Shown: positions 26,308 to 36,359, counted from the stretch's first letter. The stretch is 64,000 bases of DNA from Pseudoalteromonas haloplanktis ATCC 14393 (GCF_000238355.1 NZ_AHCA01000004.1:124001-188000), one strand, 5' to 3'. The notes: a model not told the origin generated them from the sequence alone. Translations and numbers: made by a program.

Positions 26308-28968
26308 ATGAGTGTAAAACGCATTAGTCAGTTTTTTAACCCTACATCAGTTGCCGTAATTGGTGCCTCTAATAATGTTTCTCGGGCAGGGTTTGTGGTA
26401 ATGCGTAACTTATTACAAGGCGGATTTAACGGCCCGATAATGCCAGTAAGCCCAACACACAGCGCCGTACATGGCGTACTAGCCTACCCATCAATTGCTT
26501 CCCTACCGAAAGTTCCCGACCTTGCGGTGATCTGCACAAACAAGCACACATTGCAGACAATTATTGCTGAATTAGGTGAATTTGGTTGTAAAAATGCCGT
26601 AGTGATTGCGGCAGGACTTAATTATGAACAAAAAATAGCACTGCAAGATGCAGCAAAAAAAGCCAAAGTATCACTACTAGGCCCCAATTGTTTGGGTTTA
26701 CTGATCCCCCATATTGGCCTTAATGCGAGCTTTTCTCACACTGTTGCCAGCGAAGGAAAAATAGCCTTTGTATCGCAATCAGCAGCGGTATGTTCAACCA
26801 TTTTAGATTGGGCTAAAAATAAAGAAATTGGTTTTTCTTATTTTGTATCTATGGGAGATTGTTTAGATATTGATTTTGCTGAGTTGTTAGACTTTCTAGG
26901 TCGCGATGCCAAAACTAAAGCTATTTTGCTCTATATTGATAATATCGAAAACATACGTAACTTTATTTCCGCCGCTCGCGCTGCCGCGTTTAGTAAACCA
27001 GTGATCGCCATTAAAACCGGCAAAACAGCCGCAGGAGCACTCGCGGCAGAAATTCACACCGGCGGAAAACAAAGTTCAGATGCTGTATATGATGCGCTAT
27101 TTCAACGCGCTGGTATGCTACGAGTAAATGATCTCACAGAGCTGTTCGCTGCCACACAAACCCTTGCCATGCACCCTAAGCTATTAAAAGTAGAGCAACT
27201 AACTATTTTAACCAATGGCGGCGGTCCTGGTGTTATGGCCGTTGATAGCCTATTGCAAAGTTCCGGCAAGCTTACGCAACTAAGCGAAGAAACACGCTGC
27301 GCGTTAAACAAGGTGATCCCACAGTCAGATATGACCTCTAACCCGGTGGATATTTTTGGTGATTCAGCCCCCGCGCGCTACCAGCAAGCGCTAGAAATTT
27401 TACTGCACGCAAAAGAAGTGAAGAACTTACTGATCATTCACACGCCATCAGCACTGGCACCTAGCGAAGATTATGCGTTGATCATTGCACAGACGCTCAA
27501 TAAGCTACCGAAAATGGCACGTCCTTATGTGATCACAAACTTTATGGGTGAAGATGCCGCCTATGCTGCACGTCGCTTGTGTAGTAACTACGGTATTCCG
27601 ACTTATCGCACACCAGAGGGCGCCGTTCGTGCCTTTATGCACTTAGTCAGTTATCGCCGCAACCAAAAACACCTTACACAAACTCCGGAATCAAATACAG
27701 ACGATGCAAAAATTAATAAACAAGCCGCAAAAGCCATCGTTAATGAATTTTTAGCAGAGCAGCAAAGCTACTTATCAACCCATCAAGCGAGTCAAATACT
27801 GGCTCACTACGGAGTTGAATGTATTCAAACTGAAGTAGCATACACACCAACAGAAGCGAAAGAGCAAGCTATCGAGTTAGGTTTTCCTGTTGCATTGAAA
27901 CTGATAAGCCCTAGCATCCCATCTAAATCTGAAGTCGGTGGCGTAGTGCTTAACCTAAATGATGCCCAAGAAGTTGAGCAAACCGCCTTTGCAATGCTGT
28001 TACGGATTAAAAACACCTATCCCGACGCCATCATTGAAGGTTTTTCATTACAAAAAATGGCCCCCCGTGCAGGCGCAAATGAACTGCGTATCGCCATCAA
28101 AACAGAGCCAAATTTTGGCCCGGTTATTTTACTTGGGGAAGCCGGCACTGGCCTTGAATTTGCTCAAGCAGCGGTCGCTTTGCCGCCATTAAATATGAAC
28201 TTAGCAAAATACTTAATTGCCGCAGCTCATGATAAAGGCGTACTCAAAGACCGAGTACTACCAGAAAAAGTCGATAAGTATCGCCTCTGTGCGCTACTGA
28301 CCCGTATTTCGCAGTTAGTGATTGATCAACCTGATATCACTTCTGTAGAGCTAAACCCGATTTTAGCCAGTAACGGACAATTCTTAGTCCTCGATGCCAC
28401 CATGACTTTAAGCCGCTACCAAATACAGTCGCACCGTAAGCGCTTATCAATCCGCCCTTATCCAATTGAATTGGTTAAGCAAGTAACGCTCAAAAATAAT
28501 ACTCAAGCGACACTGCGACCCATAAAACCTGAAGATGAACAAGCCCATCAAGAGTTTGATCAATCACTTACAAAAGAAGATCGCTACAAACGTTTCTTTG
28601 GTGAGTTGCCACAATTTAACCATGATCAACTCGCGAAAATGACGCAGATTGATTACGATCGTGAAATGGCCTTTATTATCACGCAAGACAACGCAACGCT
28701 TGGTGTCTCTCGGGTATTAATGGATCCTGACAAACTCCATGCCGAATTTGCTATTGTGGTACGTTCAAACTGCCAAGGGCTTGGCTTAGGTGGTTTGTTA
28801 ATGCGAGCAGCCATTGAGTATTGCCGCAGCCAAGGGGTACAATTTATTGAAGGTATCACCCTACCAGAAAACACCGGTATGATTGAATTAGCCCGTAAGT
28901 TAGGTTTTAAGATCAGTCGTGATTTTGAAGAAGGCAGCATTAACATGGTACTTAATCTCAATAAATAA
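26308..28968 (+). CDS. patZ: Protein lysine acetyltransferase, acyl-CoA synthetase/GNAT fusion
   Basis: At 886 residues this is the same length as E. coli PatZ (YfiQ/Pka), which acetylates acetyl-CoA synthetase and other proteins. The order of domains is as follows. A CoA-binding Rossmann domain comes first (VAVIGASNNVSRAGFVVMR). Succinyl-CoA ligase-like domains follow (FVSQSAAVCSTILDWAK, LTNGGGPGVMAVDSL). Next is an ATP-grasp part (FPVALKLISPSIPSKSEVGG, VILLGEAGTGLEFAQ). A C-terminal GNAT domain (LRPIKPEDEQAH, VRSNCQGLGLGGLLMRAAIE) completes the protein. The GNAT acetyl-CoA loop looks intact. It is transcribed alone or with the ion channel 14 bases downstream. Confidence 0.92.
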   Translation: MSVKRISQFFNPTSVAVIGASNNVSRAGFVVMRNLLQGGFNGPIMPVSPTHSAVHGVLAYPSIASLPKVPDLAVICTNKHTLQTIIAELGEFGCKNAVVIAAGLNYEQKIALQDAAKKAKVSLLGPNCLGLLIPHIGLNASFSHTVASEGKIAFVSQSAAVCSTILDWAKNKEIGFSYFVSMGDCLDIDFAELLDFLGRDAKTKAILLYIDNIENIRNFISAARAAAFSKPVIAIKTGKTAAGALAAEIHTGGKQSSDAVYDALFQRAGMLRVNDLTELFAATQTLAMHPKLLKVEQLTILTNGGGPGVMAVDSLLQSSGKLTQLSEETRCALNKVIPQSDMTSNPVDIFGDSAPARYQQALEILLHAKEVKNLLIIHTPSALAPSEDYALIIAQTLNKLPKMARPYVITNFMGEDAAYAARRLCSNYGIPTYRTPEGAVRAFMHLVSYRRNQKHLTQTPESNTDDAKINKQAAKAIVNEFLAEQQSYLSTHQASQILAHYGVECIQTEVAYTPTEAKEQAIELGFPVALKLISPSIPSKSEVGGVVLNLNDAQEVEQTAFAMLLRIKNTYPDAIIEGFSLQKMAPRAGANELRIAIKTEPNFGPVILLGEAGTGLEFAQAAVALPPLNMNLAKYLIAAAHDKGVLKDRVLPEKVDKYRLCALLTRISQLVIDQPDITSVELNPILASNGQFLVLDATMTLSRYQIQSHRKRLSIRPYPIELVKQVTLKNNTQATLRPIKPEDEQAHQEFDQSLTKEDRYKRFFGELPQFNHDQLAKMTQIDYDREMAFIITQDNATLGVSRVLMDPDKLHAEFAIVVRSNCQGLGLGGLLMRAAIEYCRSQGVQFIEGITLPENTGMIELARKLGFKISRDFEEGSINMVLNLNK

Positions 28969-28982
28969 ACACGGATAAGAAC

Positions 28983-29930
28983 TTGAAAAACTTACGACAA
29001 CGCACAGCTTTACTACTCGAGGGCAATGGTGAATATCGCCAAATCGGCCACATCATCGACATATTTTTAATAACGCTGATAATGGTTAATGTGATTGCGA
29101 TTGTCCTTGAATCTGTCGTTACTCTAGCTCATCACTATAAACAGGCATTTTTAATACTCGAGATCGGCTCGGTGAGTATATTTGCTGTCGAATATTTATT
29201 ACGTTTTTGGTCATGCGTTGACCGCGTAGAATACAAAAGCTTAGAGTGCAGTGACTTTAAACGCCGCTTAAAGTACTTAATTTCCCCGCTCGCTATCATA
29301 GATTTATTAGCTATTTTACCAACACTACTGATGATGTTTATCACGTTTGATTTACGTTTCTTAAGGGTATTTAGGCTGCTCAGGATCTTTAAACTGACCC
29401 GCTACTCACGGGCTATGCAGCTACTATTGCAATCATTCCGAGAAGAAAGTGGTTCACTTATCGCTGCATTTTTTATCATGGCCGTGGTGCTCATTTTAGC
29501 CTCTTGTGGCATTTATTTAATTGAACATGATGTTCAGCCAGATAAATTTGGCTCCATTCCTGCGGCAATGTGGTGGGCAATGGCAACCCTAACAACGGTA
29601 GGCTACGGCGATGTTGTGCCCGTAACACCATTAGGCCGTATTTTTGGCGGTGTAATAACACTACTCAGTATGGGGATGGTGGCTATTCCGACAGGTTTAC
29701 TTGCTTCAAGTTTCTCAGAGCAATTACGCAAACGTCGCGTACTTTTTTGTGATGCCGTGCATGAATGCCTTCATGACGGTAAGCTAGATGATGATCAGCT
29801 AGAGCATTTAGAACACTTACGTTGTAAGCTTGGCCTGAGTAAACAAGAAGCAAATAAAGCAATTAAATCTCAACTAAGTGCACGTACTAAAAATCTTTAT
29901 TGCCGTCACTGTGGTGAACGCCAAGACTAG
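28983..29930 (+). CDS. Voltage-gated potassium channel-like ion transporter
   Basis: This 315-residue six-transmembrane channel subunit has a voltage-sensor-like S4 with regularly spaced arginines (FLRVFRLLRIFKLTRYSRA) and the potassium selectivity filter TLTTVGYGDVVP near residue 215. A cytoplasmic C-terminal tail of about 70 residues ends in a CxxC pair (YCRHCGERQD). The start is a TTG, with GGATAAG upstream. It is read from the inner membrane topology as a Kv-type K+ channel; gating is not known. Confidence 0.9.
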   Translation: MKNLRQRTALLLEGNGEYRQIGHIIDIFLITLIMVNVIAIVLESVVTLAHHYKQAFLILEIGSVSIFAVEYLLRFWSCVDRVEYKSLECSDFKRRLKYLISPLAIIDLLAILPTLLMMFITFDLRFLRVFRLLRIFKLTRYSRAMQLLLQSFREESGSLIAAFFIMAVVLILASCGIYLIEHDVQPDKFGSIPAAMWWAMATLTTVGYGDVVPVTPLGRIFGGVITLLSMGMVAIPTGLLASSFSEQLRKRRVLFCDAVHECLHDGKLDDDQLEHLEHLRCKLGLSKQEANKAIKSQLSARTKNLYCRHCGERQD

Positions 29931-29955
29931 CAAAGCTTAAGTTCAAGCTTTGTTG

Positions 29956-29988
29956 CCAACACCACAATTAATTAGATTATGGTGTTGG
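29956..29988. terminator. Convergent terminator hairpin
   Basis: The arms CCAACACCACAAT and ATTATGGTGTTGG (one mismatch) with a 7-base loop lie between the convergent channel gene and the large sensor gene. A shorter hairpin, AAAGCTTAAGTTCAAGCTTT, lies just before it. Confidence 0.7.
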
Positions 29989-30003
29989 TTCTCAACAAGG
30001 TTA

Positions 30004-33000
30004 TTACTCTTCGTTAAACAATGAACGCCAATCTTTGCTTAATAATGCACTTACATCATCACCTGGAATTGGTTTACTAAACAAGTATCCTTGAAATAAA
30101 TTACAGCCTAAGTTGCGTAAAAAGGTCAGCTGTTGCGCCGTTTCAACCCCTTCAGCAACACATTCTTTACCTAAGCTTTTTGCTAATGCCAGCGTTGACT
30201 CAATAATCGCTTCATCATCGCTATCTATACCAATATCAGTCACAAAACTACGGTCAATTTTTAGCACATCGATAGGAAAACGCTTTAAATATGTTAAAGA
30301 CGCATAGCCAGTACCAAAATCATCCATATATAAACGACAACCTAACTGCTTCAATTTCGACATACTCGCTAGAGCTTGTGAAGAATCATGCATCAACACG
30401 GACTCTGTAATTTCAAACACCACTGAGCTGGCCGACACATCTGCAGAAACCAATGCTGCGCGGATCTCTTCAACTAACGATTTATATTCAAAATCCAATG
30501 CCGAAAGATTAATAGATACATATAAGTCAGGTCTTTGCTGTTGCCACTGTTTCAGCTCTATCAATGCTCTAGCCAAGGTTTGCAGCATAATCTTGGTGAT
30601 CAAACCAACACTCTCTGCCGCAAGTGCAAACTCTTGTGGTTTATAAGTGGTGTTTTCCGGCCAACGCAGCAATACTTCAAGCCCATCTGCTTGGTGAGTT
30701 TTAGCATTAACAATGACTTGGTAATGATTACAAAATTCGCAGTTCTGATAGGCTTGGGTTAATTGCGATTCCAAGTGTAAGGCGCGCTGCACATGTTGAT
30801 TCATTTCTTGCTTGTAAAATTGATAACAGCCTTCCAAGCTCTTTTTAGAATGATAAAGTGCTATATCAGCGGCTTTTATTAAATCCTTCGCATTGAGCGC
30901 ATCATCGGGAGCCATAGCAACACCAATGCTTAAACTGATACTAATGGCCTGATCATGAATGATAATATTGTCATTCATACTAGCCATCAATTTAACACAT
31001 AATAAAACCACCTCTTCGATTTGTTGAATACCTTCGACTAGCAGCATAAATTCGTCGCCACTGAAACGAGCAACACTATCTTTGGCTTGCAAACGCGATT
31101 TCAACCTTAGAGCCACTGCTTTTATGATCTCATCAGCAGCTTCATGCCCTAGCGAGTCATTAAAATATTTAAAGCGCTTAATATTAATATTAAGCAGTGC
31201 AGCTTTTGTATTTTGGGCTTTGGCTTGCTCAAGCGCATGCTCAACTCGGTCATTAAATAAAGTGCGATTTGGTAAGCCGGTTAAGCTGTCGTAATTTGCT
31301 AATACAAACAATTCATTCTCTGCCAGCTTTTGCGCATTTATATCAGTTAAAATCACAACGTAACTTTCTAAGCGTTGCTCAGAATCAGCAACGGCACTCA
31401 CCTTGATCAACACATGGCGCGGCTCGCCATTGGCAAGATATACGGTATCTTCAGCAGAAAAATGCTCACCGACTTGTAATTCTTTCATAACCCGTAAGTA
31501 ATTAACGCGAACACTGCGGCTTAGCCCTAAATGTAATGAACAACTAGAACGATACTCAACCGGGAAATCAAATGCACTTTGTAATGCTTTGTTGGTCGCT
31601 AAAATTCGTAAACTTTTATCTAAAATAAATACCCAGTCGCGGGTTTGCTCAAACGCAGCACCAAATAAGCGCGCACGCTCTTCAAACACTAATTCACGTG
31701 TCATATTAGTGTAAGTGCCAGCTACTTTGTCCGGTGTAGTACCTTGCCACGCAACGACTTTGCCAAAATCTTTATACCAGCGCCAATGCCCTGATTTATG
31801 ACGTAGTCGATAAGTACAATTAAAGTACCCCTTTTCTGTTGATAAAAACTCTAACCACTCGATACGAAAATTTTGTTTATCTTTAGGATGAATTTTAGCT
31901 AAATAATCATCCAAATTAACCGATTCAACATCATAGCCGAGTTCATTTTTAAGTCGTGGTTGATAAATGATTGGACTGCTGGAATGCCAGTCCCATACCC
32001 CTGAACGACTCCCCTCTAAGGCTAGCTTTAAGCGCGCTTCACTTTCTTGACTTTCTCTATGAGCTGCAAGCAATAGCTGCTGGATCCGGTTACGACGCAT
32101 AACCCAACTGGCAATTAAGACAAAAAACACTAACGCATAAAGCACCATAAATTGAGGTGCTCGCCATAGTGGATACTTAACCACAATATCCAGCACGGCC
32201 GGTGCAGTGTAATCTCCAGTCATTGGATCTGTCGCCCAAACTTTTAATTGATATCGACCGGGATTTAATTTTGGAAACAGCACTCGATTATTATTACGAG
32301 TGTAAGACTTCTGCCCATCTGAGAGTTGGTATTCGTAAATAATACGTTCTTGATAGTTAAATGCCATCGCCGAAAAAGCCACTTCAAGACCAATATCATC
32401 ATGTTCTAAAACAATTTTTTTGATCGGTTGTTTGAGATCAGTCGACAATTCACGCGACATTAAATCAATACTGGTGATATTAACGTGATCAATTAAGCCA
32501 TGTTTGGGGTGATTATCATTTGGATAAAAGTATGTAAACCCCTTTAATGTGCCATACACTATTTGTCCGGTTTTTAAACGCGTAACTGCACCACTGTTAA
32601 ACTCTGTAGAGGCCAAGCCTTCTGAAGTCGTAAATTGTTGAAAGTGCTTATTCTCAGGGTTTAGTCGCCAAATACCTTTATGACTACTCATCCAAATCAT
32701 GCCCGTATCATCTAATACCATGTCATACATTAAAGTGCCGAGCTTATTTTTATCTAAGTCGATGGTATAAAGTAACTGGTAGGTCGTTGCATCGAGGCCA
32801 ATTAGCCCAAAGTTAGATAAGCTGATCCACAGCACATTATTATTATCAACAACATAAGACATCACGTTCACAGCAAGATTTTCATGCTGCTCAGGAACAG
32901 TATAAATTTTTGTCAAAGCAAACGTATTTGGATCAACCTGATATAACACCCCAGCATTAAAAAACAGCGGTGATTCAGGTTTGGTAGATAATGGCGGAAA

Positions 33001-34515
33001 GAAACCGTAAGCCAAAAACGGTTCAAAACTTTCAAACTCACCACCTAAAGGAGTTATTATTTGACTATCAACATTATAAACAAACATGCCATGATCGGAA
33101 TGAACATAAAATAAGTCACCAGTGGGCATTAAGGTGGAACCATGTACCCAGCCTGTGATCAGATGTTGTTGACTAGGATCGGCCGTTTTAGCAGGAAAAA
33201 CTTCATGACTCTGTGGATCAAAGCTGAATATACCGCGATTAGTATGCAGCCATAGCCTATTCTTGTAGGGAGTGATTTTATAAACATTAAACTCAGTGGT
33301 AAATAAATCTGCTAAATAGTCTTTTAAAAATACCTGTCCTTGATTAGTTTTTAAATCAACTGCAGTTAAGCCATTATGAGTCGCTAACCAGAGCTTGTTT
33401 TCAAACTCGGTTATCCCCCAAATAGAAGGATGTGACAGCCCATCACCAGTCAGCATACTGGCATTCACATTTTCAAAATGATAATTGTCATAAGGTAAAT
33501 AAAATGCCCCATCACTTTTTGTGGCAGCCCACATAGCACCATTTTTATCTTTTACGATATCGAGAATACTTGAATCTGAAAGTGAGTATTTACTTTCTTC
33601 TAGCCTTTTGTTTTTAATGAGTTCGCCAGTAGTTAAATTTAATTTGAATAAACCCTTATCTGTACCAAGTTCAAGAGTGCCGTGTTCATTAATTATTTTC
33701 CAAACATTAAGATCGGCAAGAATAGTTTTATTTGTAAAAGGGATATCTGGGCGTTCAAACATAGTAGGTAAATCACTAATATCAACTTGATACAAGCCGC
33801 GTACTGCCCCCACATACAATTGTTCATTTTCGCCAATGGCTAGTGACTTTACATAATTTTGATAGGCATGCTCAGGCTCTTTACTTAAGTGCTCTAACTT
33901 TCGATATTGCCCCGTCGAGATATGATAAACATAAGCACCGCTACTGGCCGCGATAAAAATATAATCTTTATAATGTAATAAATTACGGATCATTGTACCG
34001 CGAGTACGCTCTTCGGGTAATTCAAAGATTGTTTCAATCTGCCCCGTGGCTAAATCAAGACGAGCAAAATCCCAGCCCCGTCCTATCCATAATGACTTGT
34101 CATCAGTTGCGAGCATAGTAAATACAGACTGACTTAAGACTTGCTCTTCACTTATAGGTTTTGATAGAAACTGCTGGTAACTATCAGTACTAGGATCATA
34201 ACGAAACAGCCCAGCAACTAATGAAGAAATCCAAATATAACCTGCAGGGTCTTGATAAATAACATCAATTATCGCTTCATCTAACTCGCCATTAGGCCCC
34301 GCTATGTGCACAACTTGATAGCCGTCGTAACGATTCAAGCCACCTTCTGTCGCGAGCCATAAATAGCCACTGTTATCGATTAGCATATTACTTACATAGC
34401 TTTGTGACAAACCTTCACTGGGCGATAAACGTTTTACCTGTGCTAAAGAAAATTGGCTAGCAACTGCACAGGCGGCTAACCAACATAAAATACAAGCCTT
34501 AAACCATTTAGCCAT
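30004..34515 (-). CDS. Propeller-sensor PAS-GGDEF-EAL signalling protein
   Basis: This 1503-residue membrane sensor of c-di-GMP signalling begins with a signal peptide (ACILCWLAACAVASQFSLA). Two beta-propellers of two-component-regulator repeats follow, with many copies of the pattern D.SGYLWLATEGGLNRYDG, as in HTCS proteins. After them come a Y_Y_Y domain and one transmembrane segment (FMVLYALVFFVLIASWVM near residue 790), then two PAS domains. The GGDEF domain has its signature changed to RFSGDEF. The final EAL domain has GLEVLLRW, SINLSALDFEY, EITESVL and DDFGTGYASLTYLKRFP. The cyclase is probably inactive or regulatory and the EAL part probably a phosphodiesterase. The ligand is probably periplasmic. 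Confidence 0.92.
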   Translation of the reverse strand: MAKWFKACILCWLAACAVASQFSLAQVKRLSPSEGLSQSYVSNMLIDNSGYLWLATEGGLNRYDGYQVVHIAGPNGELDEAIIDVIYQDPAGYIWISSLVAGLFRYDPSTDSYQQFLSKPISEEQVLSQSVFTMLATDDKSLWIGRGWDFARLDLATGQIETIFELPEERTRGTMIRNLLHYKDYIFIAASSGAYVYHISTGQYRKLEHLSKEPEHAYQNYVKSLAIGENEQLYVGAVRGLYQVDISDLPTMFERPDIPFTNKTILADLNVWKIINEHGTLELGTDKGLFKLNLTTGELIKNKRLEESKYSLSDSSILDIVKDKNGAMWAATKSDGAFYLPYDNYHFENVNASMLTGDGLSHPSIWGITEFENKLWLATHNGLTAVDLKTNQGQVFLKDYLADLFTTEFNVYKITPYKNRLWLHTNRGIFSFDPQSHEVFPAKTADPSQQHLITGWVHGSTLMPTGDLFYVHSDHGMFVYNVDSQIITPLGGEFESFEPFLAYGFFPPLSTKPESPLFFNAGVLYQVDPNTFALTKIYTVPEQHENLAVNVMSYVVDNNNVLWISLSNFGLIGLDATTYQLLYTIDLDKNKLGTLMYDMVLDDTGMIWMSSHKGIWRLNPENKHFQQFTTSEGLASTEFNSGAVTRLKTGQIVYGTLKGFTYFYPNDNHPKHGLIDHVNITSIDLMSRELSTDLKQPIKKIVLEHDDIGLEVAFSAMAFNYQERIIYEYQLSDGQKSYTRNNNRVLFPKLNPGRYQLKVWATDPMTGDYTAPAVLDIVVKYPLWRAPQFMVLYALVFFVLIASWVMRRNRIQQLLLAAHRESQESEARLKLALEGSRSGVWDWHSSSPIIYQPRLKNELGYDVESVNLDDYLAKIHPKDKQNFRIEWLEFLSTEKGYFNCTYRLRHKSGHWRWYKDFGKVVAWQGTTPDKVAGTYTNMTRELVFEERARLFGAAFEQTRDWVFILDKSLRILATNKALQSAFDFPVEYRSSCSLHLGLSRSVRVNYLRVMKELQVGEHFSAEDTVYLANGEPRHVLIKVSAVADSEQRLESYVVILTDINAQKLAENELFVLANYDSLTGLPNRTLFNDRVEHALEQAKAQNTKAALLNINIKRFKYFNDSLGHEAADEIIKAVALRLKSRLQAKDSVARFSGDEFMLLVEGIQQIEEVVLLCVKLMASMNDNIIIHDQAISISLSIGVAMAPDDALNAKDLIKAADIALYHSKKSLEGCYQFYKQEMNQHVQRALHLESQLTQAYQNCEFCNHYQVIVNAKTHQADGLEVLLRWPENTTYKPQEFALAAESVGLITKIMLQTLARALIELKQWQQQRPDLYVSINLSALDFEYKSLVEEIRAALVSADVSASSVVFEITESVLMHDSSQALASMSKLKQLGCRLYMDDFGTGYASLTYLKRFPIDVLKIDRSFVTDIGIDSDDEAIIESTLALAKSLGKECVAEGVETAQQLTFLRNLGCNLFQGYLFSKPIPGDDVSALLSKDWRSLFNEE

Positions 34516-34543
34516 TTAAATTTCCACGTCTTTGTTGAACAAA

Positions 34544-34948
34544 TTAATACTGCATGGCCACTATTTTGCGTTGTTGATAAACAGCAAACAATGTATCCAA
34601 AGGTGTTGGTAATGTTAGCACAAAGTTAAAGCCTATTGATTGATAAAAATCAGCTAATTCTACGTAAGCAAACGTATAAACGAGTGAGTTTTGATTAGAC
34701 AAGACATGCTTTAGTAGTTGCTTTGCGAGCCCTTGACGGCGTCTATTTGGTGCAACCAGCACAGTTGATAAGAATAAATAACCGTCACGATGTTGAATTC
34801 GACATGCAGCGACAATAATCAAGTCATGGTAGGCAACCCATACTTGATCACCTTTGGTTGCTCGGCCACGGGCATTATATTGACTGTAAAACTTATTAAC
34901 TAAGGGTGTTTTAATCGCCTCTAAACGCTCAAAACGTAGAGTGTCCAT
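34544..34948 (-). CDS. GNAT family N-acetyltransferase
   Basis: This is a small (about 134 residues) GNAT enzyme. The acetyl-CoA pyrophosphate loop is VAPNRRRQGLAKQLLKHVL near residue 70, followed by YVELADFYQSIGF. The acceptor is unknown. The start is taken as the ATG at 34948, which overlaps the TGA of the upstream 67-residue gene by one base (TGATG); a TTG one codon earlier is also possible. The tight overlap suggests a two-gene operon. Confidence 0.82.
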   Translation of the reverse strand: MDTLRFERLEAIKTPLVNKFYSQYNARGRATKGDQVWVAYHDLIIVAACRIQHRDGYLFLSTVLVAPNRRRQGLAKQLLKHVLSNQNSLVYTFAYVELADFYQSIGFNFVLTLPTPLDTLFAVYQQRKIVAMQY

Positions 34949-35151
34949 CAACTTTGCATCGTTGCTAAATACTGTTCAAACTGTTGTTTTAAAAACATTT
35001 GCTCTGCAACCGGACGGTTATGAATAGTATTATATATTTGCTCACGAGTAGTTTTACCGCGCTTTATTTGATAAGCCCAAAATGACGCCTCGTAATCGAG
35101 CTGTATTTGATATTTTTGCTCACGCGGCAGTAAACATAAATTAAACGACAT
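34948..35151 (-). CDS. Small unrecognised protein coupled to GNAT gene
   Basis: This 67-residue, charged, probably helical protein (CLLPREQKYQIQLDYEASFW, KRGKTTREQIYNTIHNRP, FLKQQFEQYLATMQS) has no signal peptide. No family is recognised with certainty. Its stop overlaps the GNAT start, and the two are probably translated together. The upstream region carries the interspersed repeat. Confidence 0.65.
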   Translation of the reverse strand: MSFNLCLLPREQKYQIQLDYEASFWAYQIKRGKTTREQIYNTIHNRPVAEQMFLKQQFEQYLATMQS

Positions 35152-35202
35152 AAATTACCTGTTATCACTGTTCATATTAATACCTAAAGTATAACAAACA
35201 AC

Positions 35203-35329
35203 TATACCCAAACCACCTTAAGATGTGAGCGCCGTTGGAATAAAAGGCAATTTAGGCAAGATGCAAAGTTACGCCTTGATATTAAGCCCTGTGAAACGCA
35301 GAATTCTGCATCCAGGGGGGGTGGGTATA
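35203..35329. repeat. Interspersed repeat with TATACCCA/TGGGTATA ends
   Basis: This 127-base non-coding unit starts TATACCCAAACCACCTTAAG and ends GGGTGGGTATA, so its tips form an inverted repeat. It also contains internal complementary parts: AAGATGCAAAGTTACGCCTT, and GCAGAATTCTGC, a 12-base palindrome. A second, degraded copy lies at 26166-26290. It resembles a MITE-like or REP-like element of Alteromonadales; no protein is encoded. Together with flanking bases it fills the 261-base gap between the 67-residue gene and the next CDS. Confidence 0.75.
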
Positions 35330-35412
35330 AATAAAAGAGTCTCGGCTAAACTTGCGCTTTTTAGCTTTTAAACGTAGATTGAAGGCGTTTTTCGTCCCAA
35401 TATGGAAACGAT

Positions 35413-36108
35413 GTGATTAAATATTTCTTCCAATACATCATAGTATGCAGTTTGCTTGCACCATTTGGTAGTGTTGCAAAAAACCAACATATGCTATTTA
35501 ATCGCCCGGCAGACACGCCGCAAGCCAGCTATGTTATTGAGTTAATGACCCTTGCTTATAACGAACTTGGTTATGAAGTACATATTATTGACTTTAACCA
35601 CCAAAGCGCTTTATCTGCTGCCAATAATGGTACTCTTGATGGTCAATTAGGGCGCGTTTCAACAATCAGCCAACAATACACAAACTTACATGCAGTAAAC
35701 TTCCCACTGTTTGAATTTAATCTAGTACTTTTAAAAAACTGCCAGCAATGTACATTTGAACAAATTAACAGTATCGCCATTCAAGTTGGCTACCCTGCAG
35801 CACAAAATTACTTAGACGAGCACCCATTTATGGGGGATATAATTAAAGTGAAAAGTGTTACTGCACAGCTCAATCTACTCACTCAACAAAAAGTACAAGG
35901 GGTATTACTGCTCGATTTTTTATTATCGACGAAGCACCCTCAGTTTGATGTTAATAAATTTCAAATTGAGCTACTTGCGCCGATCCAAAGCTTTCACTTT
36001 TTGCATTCTCGCCATCGTGCGTTAATACCTAAACTCGAAGAACAACTGCATAAACTAAATGAAAACGGCACCATCAGATTGCTCAAAGCTAAATATAATC
36101 TTGATTAG
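35413..36108 (+). CDS. Periplasmic solute-binding-protein-like domain
   Basis: This 231-residue exported protein has a signal peptide (YIIVCSLLAPFGSVA) and a bacterial extracellular solute-binding family 3-like fold: VIELMTLAYNELGYEVHI, ALSAANNGTLDGQLGRVS, QVGYPAAQNYLDEH and the C-terminal EEQLHKLNENGTIRLLKAKY. No transporter genes are adjacent, so it may be an orphan binding or sensory protein. The start is a GTG with GGAAAC upstream; the ATG two bases earlier is out of frame. Its last four bases overlap the convergent DUF1289 gene. Confidence 0.78.
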   Translation: MIKYFFQYIIVCSLLAPFGSVAKNQHMLFNRPADTPQASYVIELMTLAYNELGYEVHIIDFNHQSALSAANNGTLDGQLGRVSTISQQYTNLHAVNFPLFEFNLVLLKNCQQCTFEQINSIAIQVGYPAAQNYLDEHPFMGDIIKVKSVTAQLNLLTQQKVQGVLLLDFLLSTKHPQFDVNKFQIELLAPIQSFHFLHSRHRALIPKLEEQLHKLNENGTIRLLKAKYNLD

Positions 36109-36359
36109 AAACCAAAATCTTCCTGCTTAGGTGAAGCGGCTTGTTCAGTAAGCGCTCTGCGTTTTTGTAAGTAACGCTTATAGCGCTGTTGGCATAAACT
36201 GATGACATGTTTTTTTTCAACATTTGAAAATGAATTCCAGCCAAACCGTTCTTCGCGGCTGCGATAGCAGCCTTTGCAATAGCCGCGGTTATTCACCTCA
36301 CAAATGCCTTTGCAAGGGCTTGGAATTTCAAAAATTTCAATTTGTTGCATAGCCAGCAT
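36105..36359 (-). CDS. DUF1289 Cys-rich small protein
   Basis: This 84-residue protein of the DUF1289/YdhL family is identified by PSPCKGICEVNNRGYCKGCY (four Cys, about residues 15-32) followed by RSREERFGWNSFSNVEKK. The cysteines probably bind a metal or Fe-S cluster. Function is unknown. It overlaps the convergent binding-protein gene by four bases. Confidence 0.88.
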   Translation of the reverse strand: MLAMQQIEIFEIPSPCKGICEVNNRGYCKGCYRSREERFGWNSFSNVEKKHVISLCQQRYKRYLQKRRALTEQAASPKQEDFGF

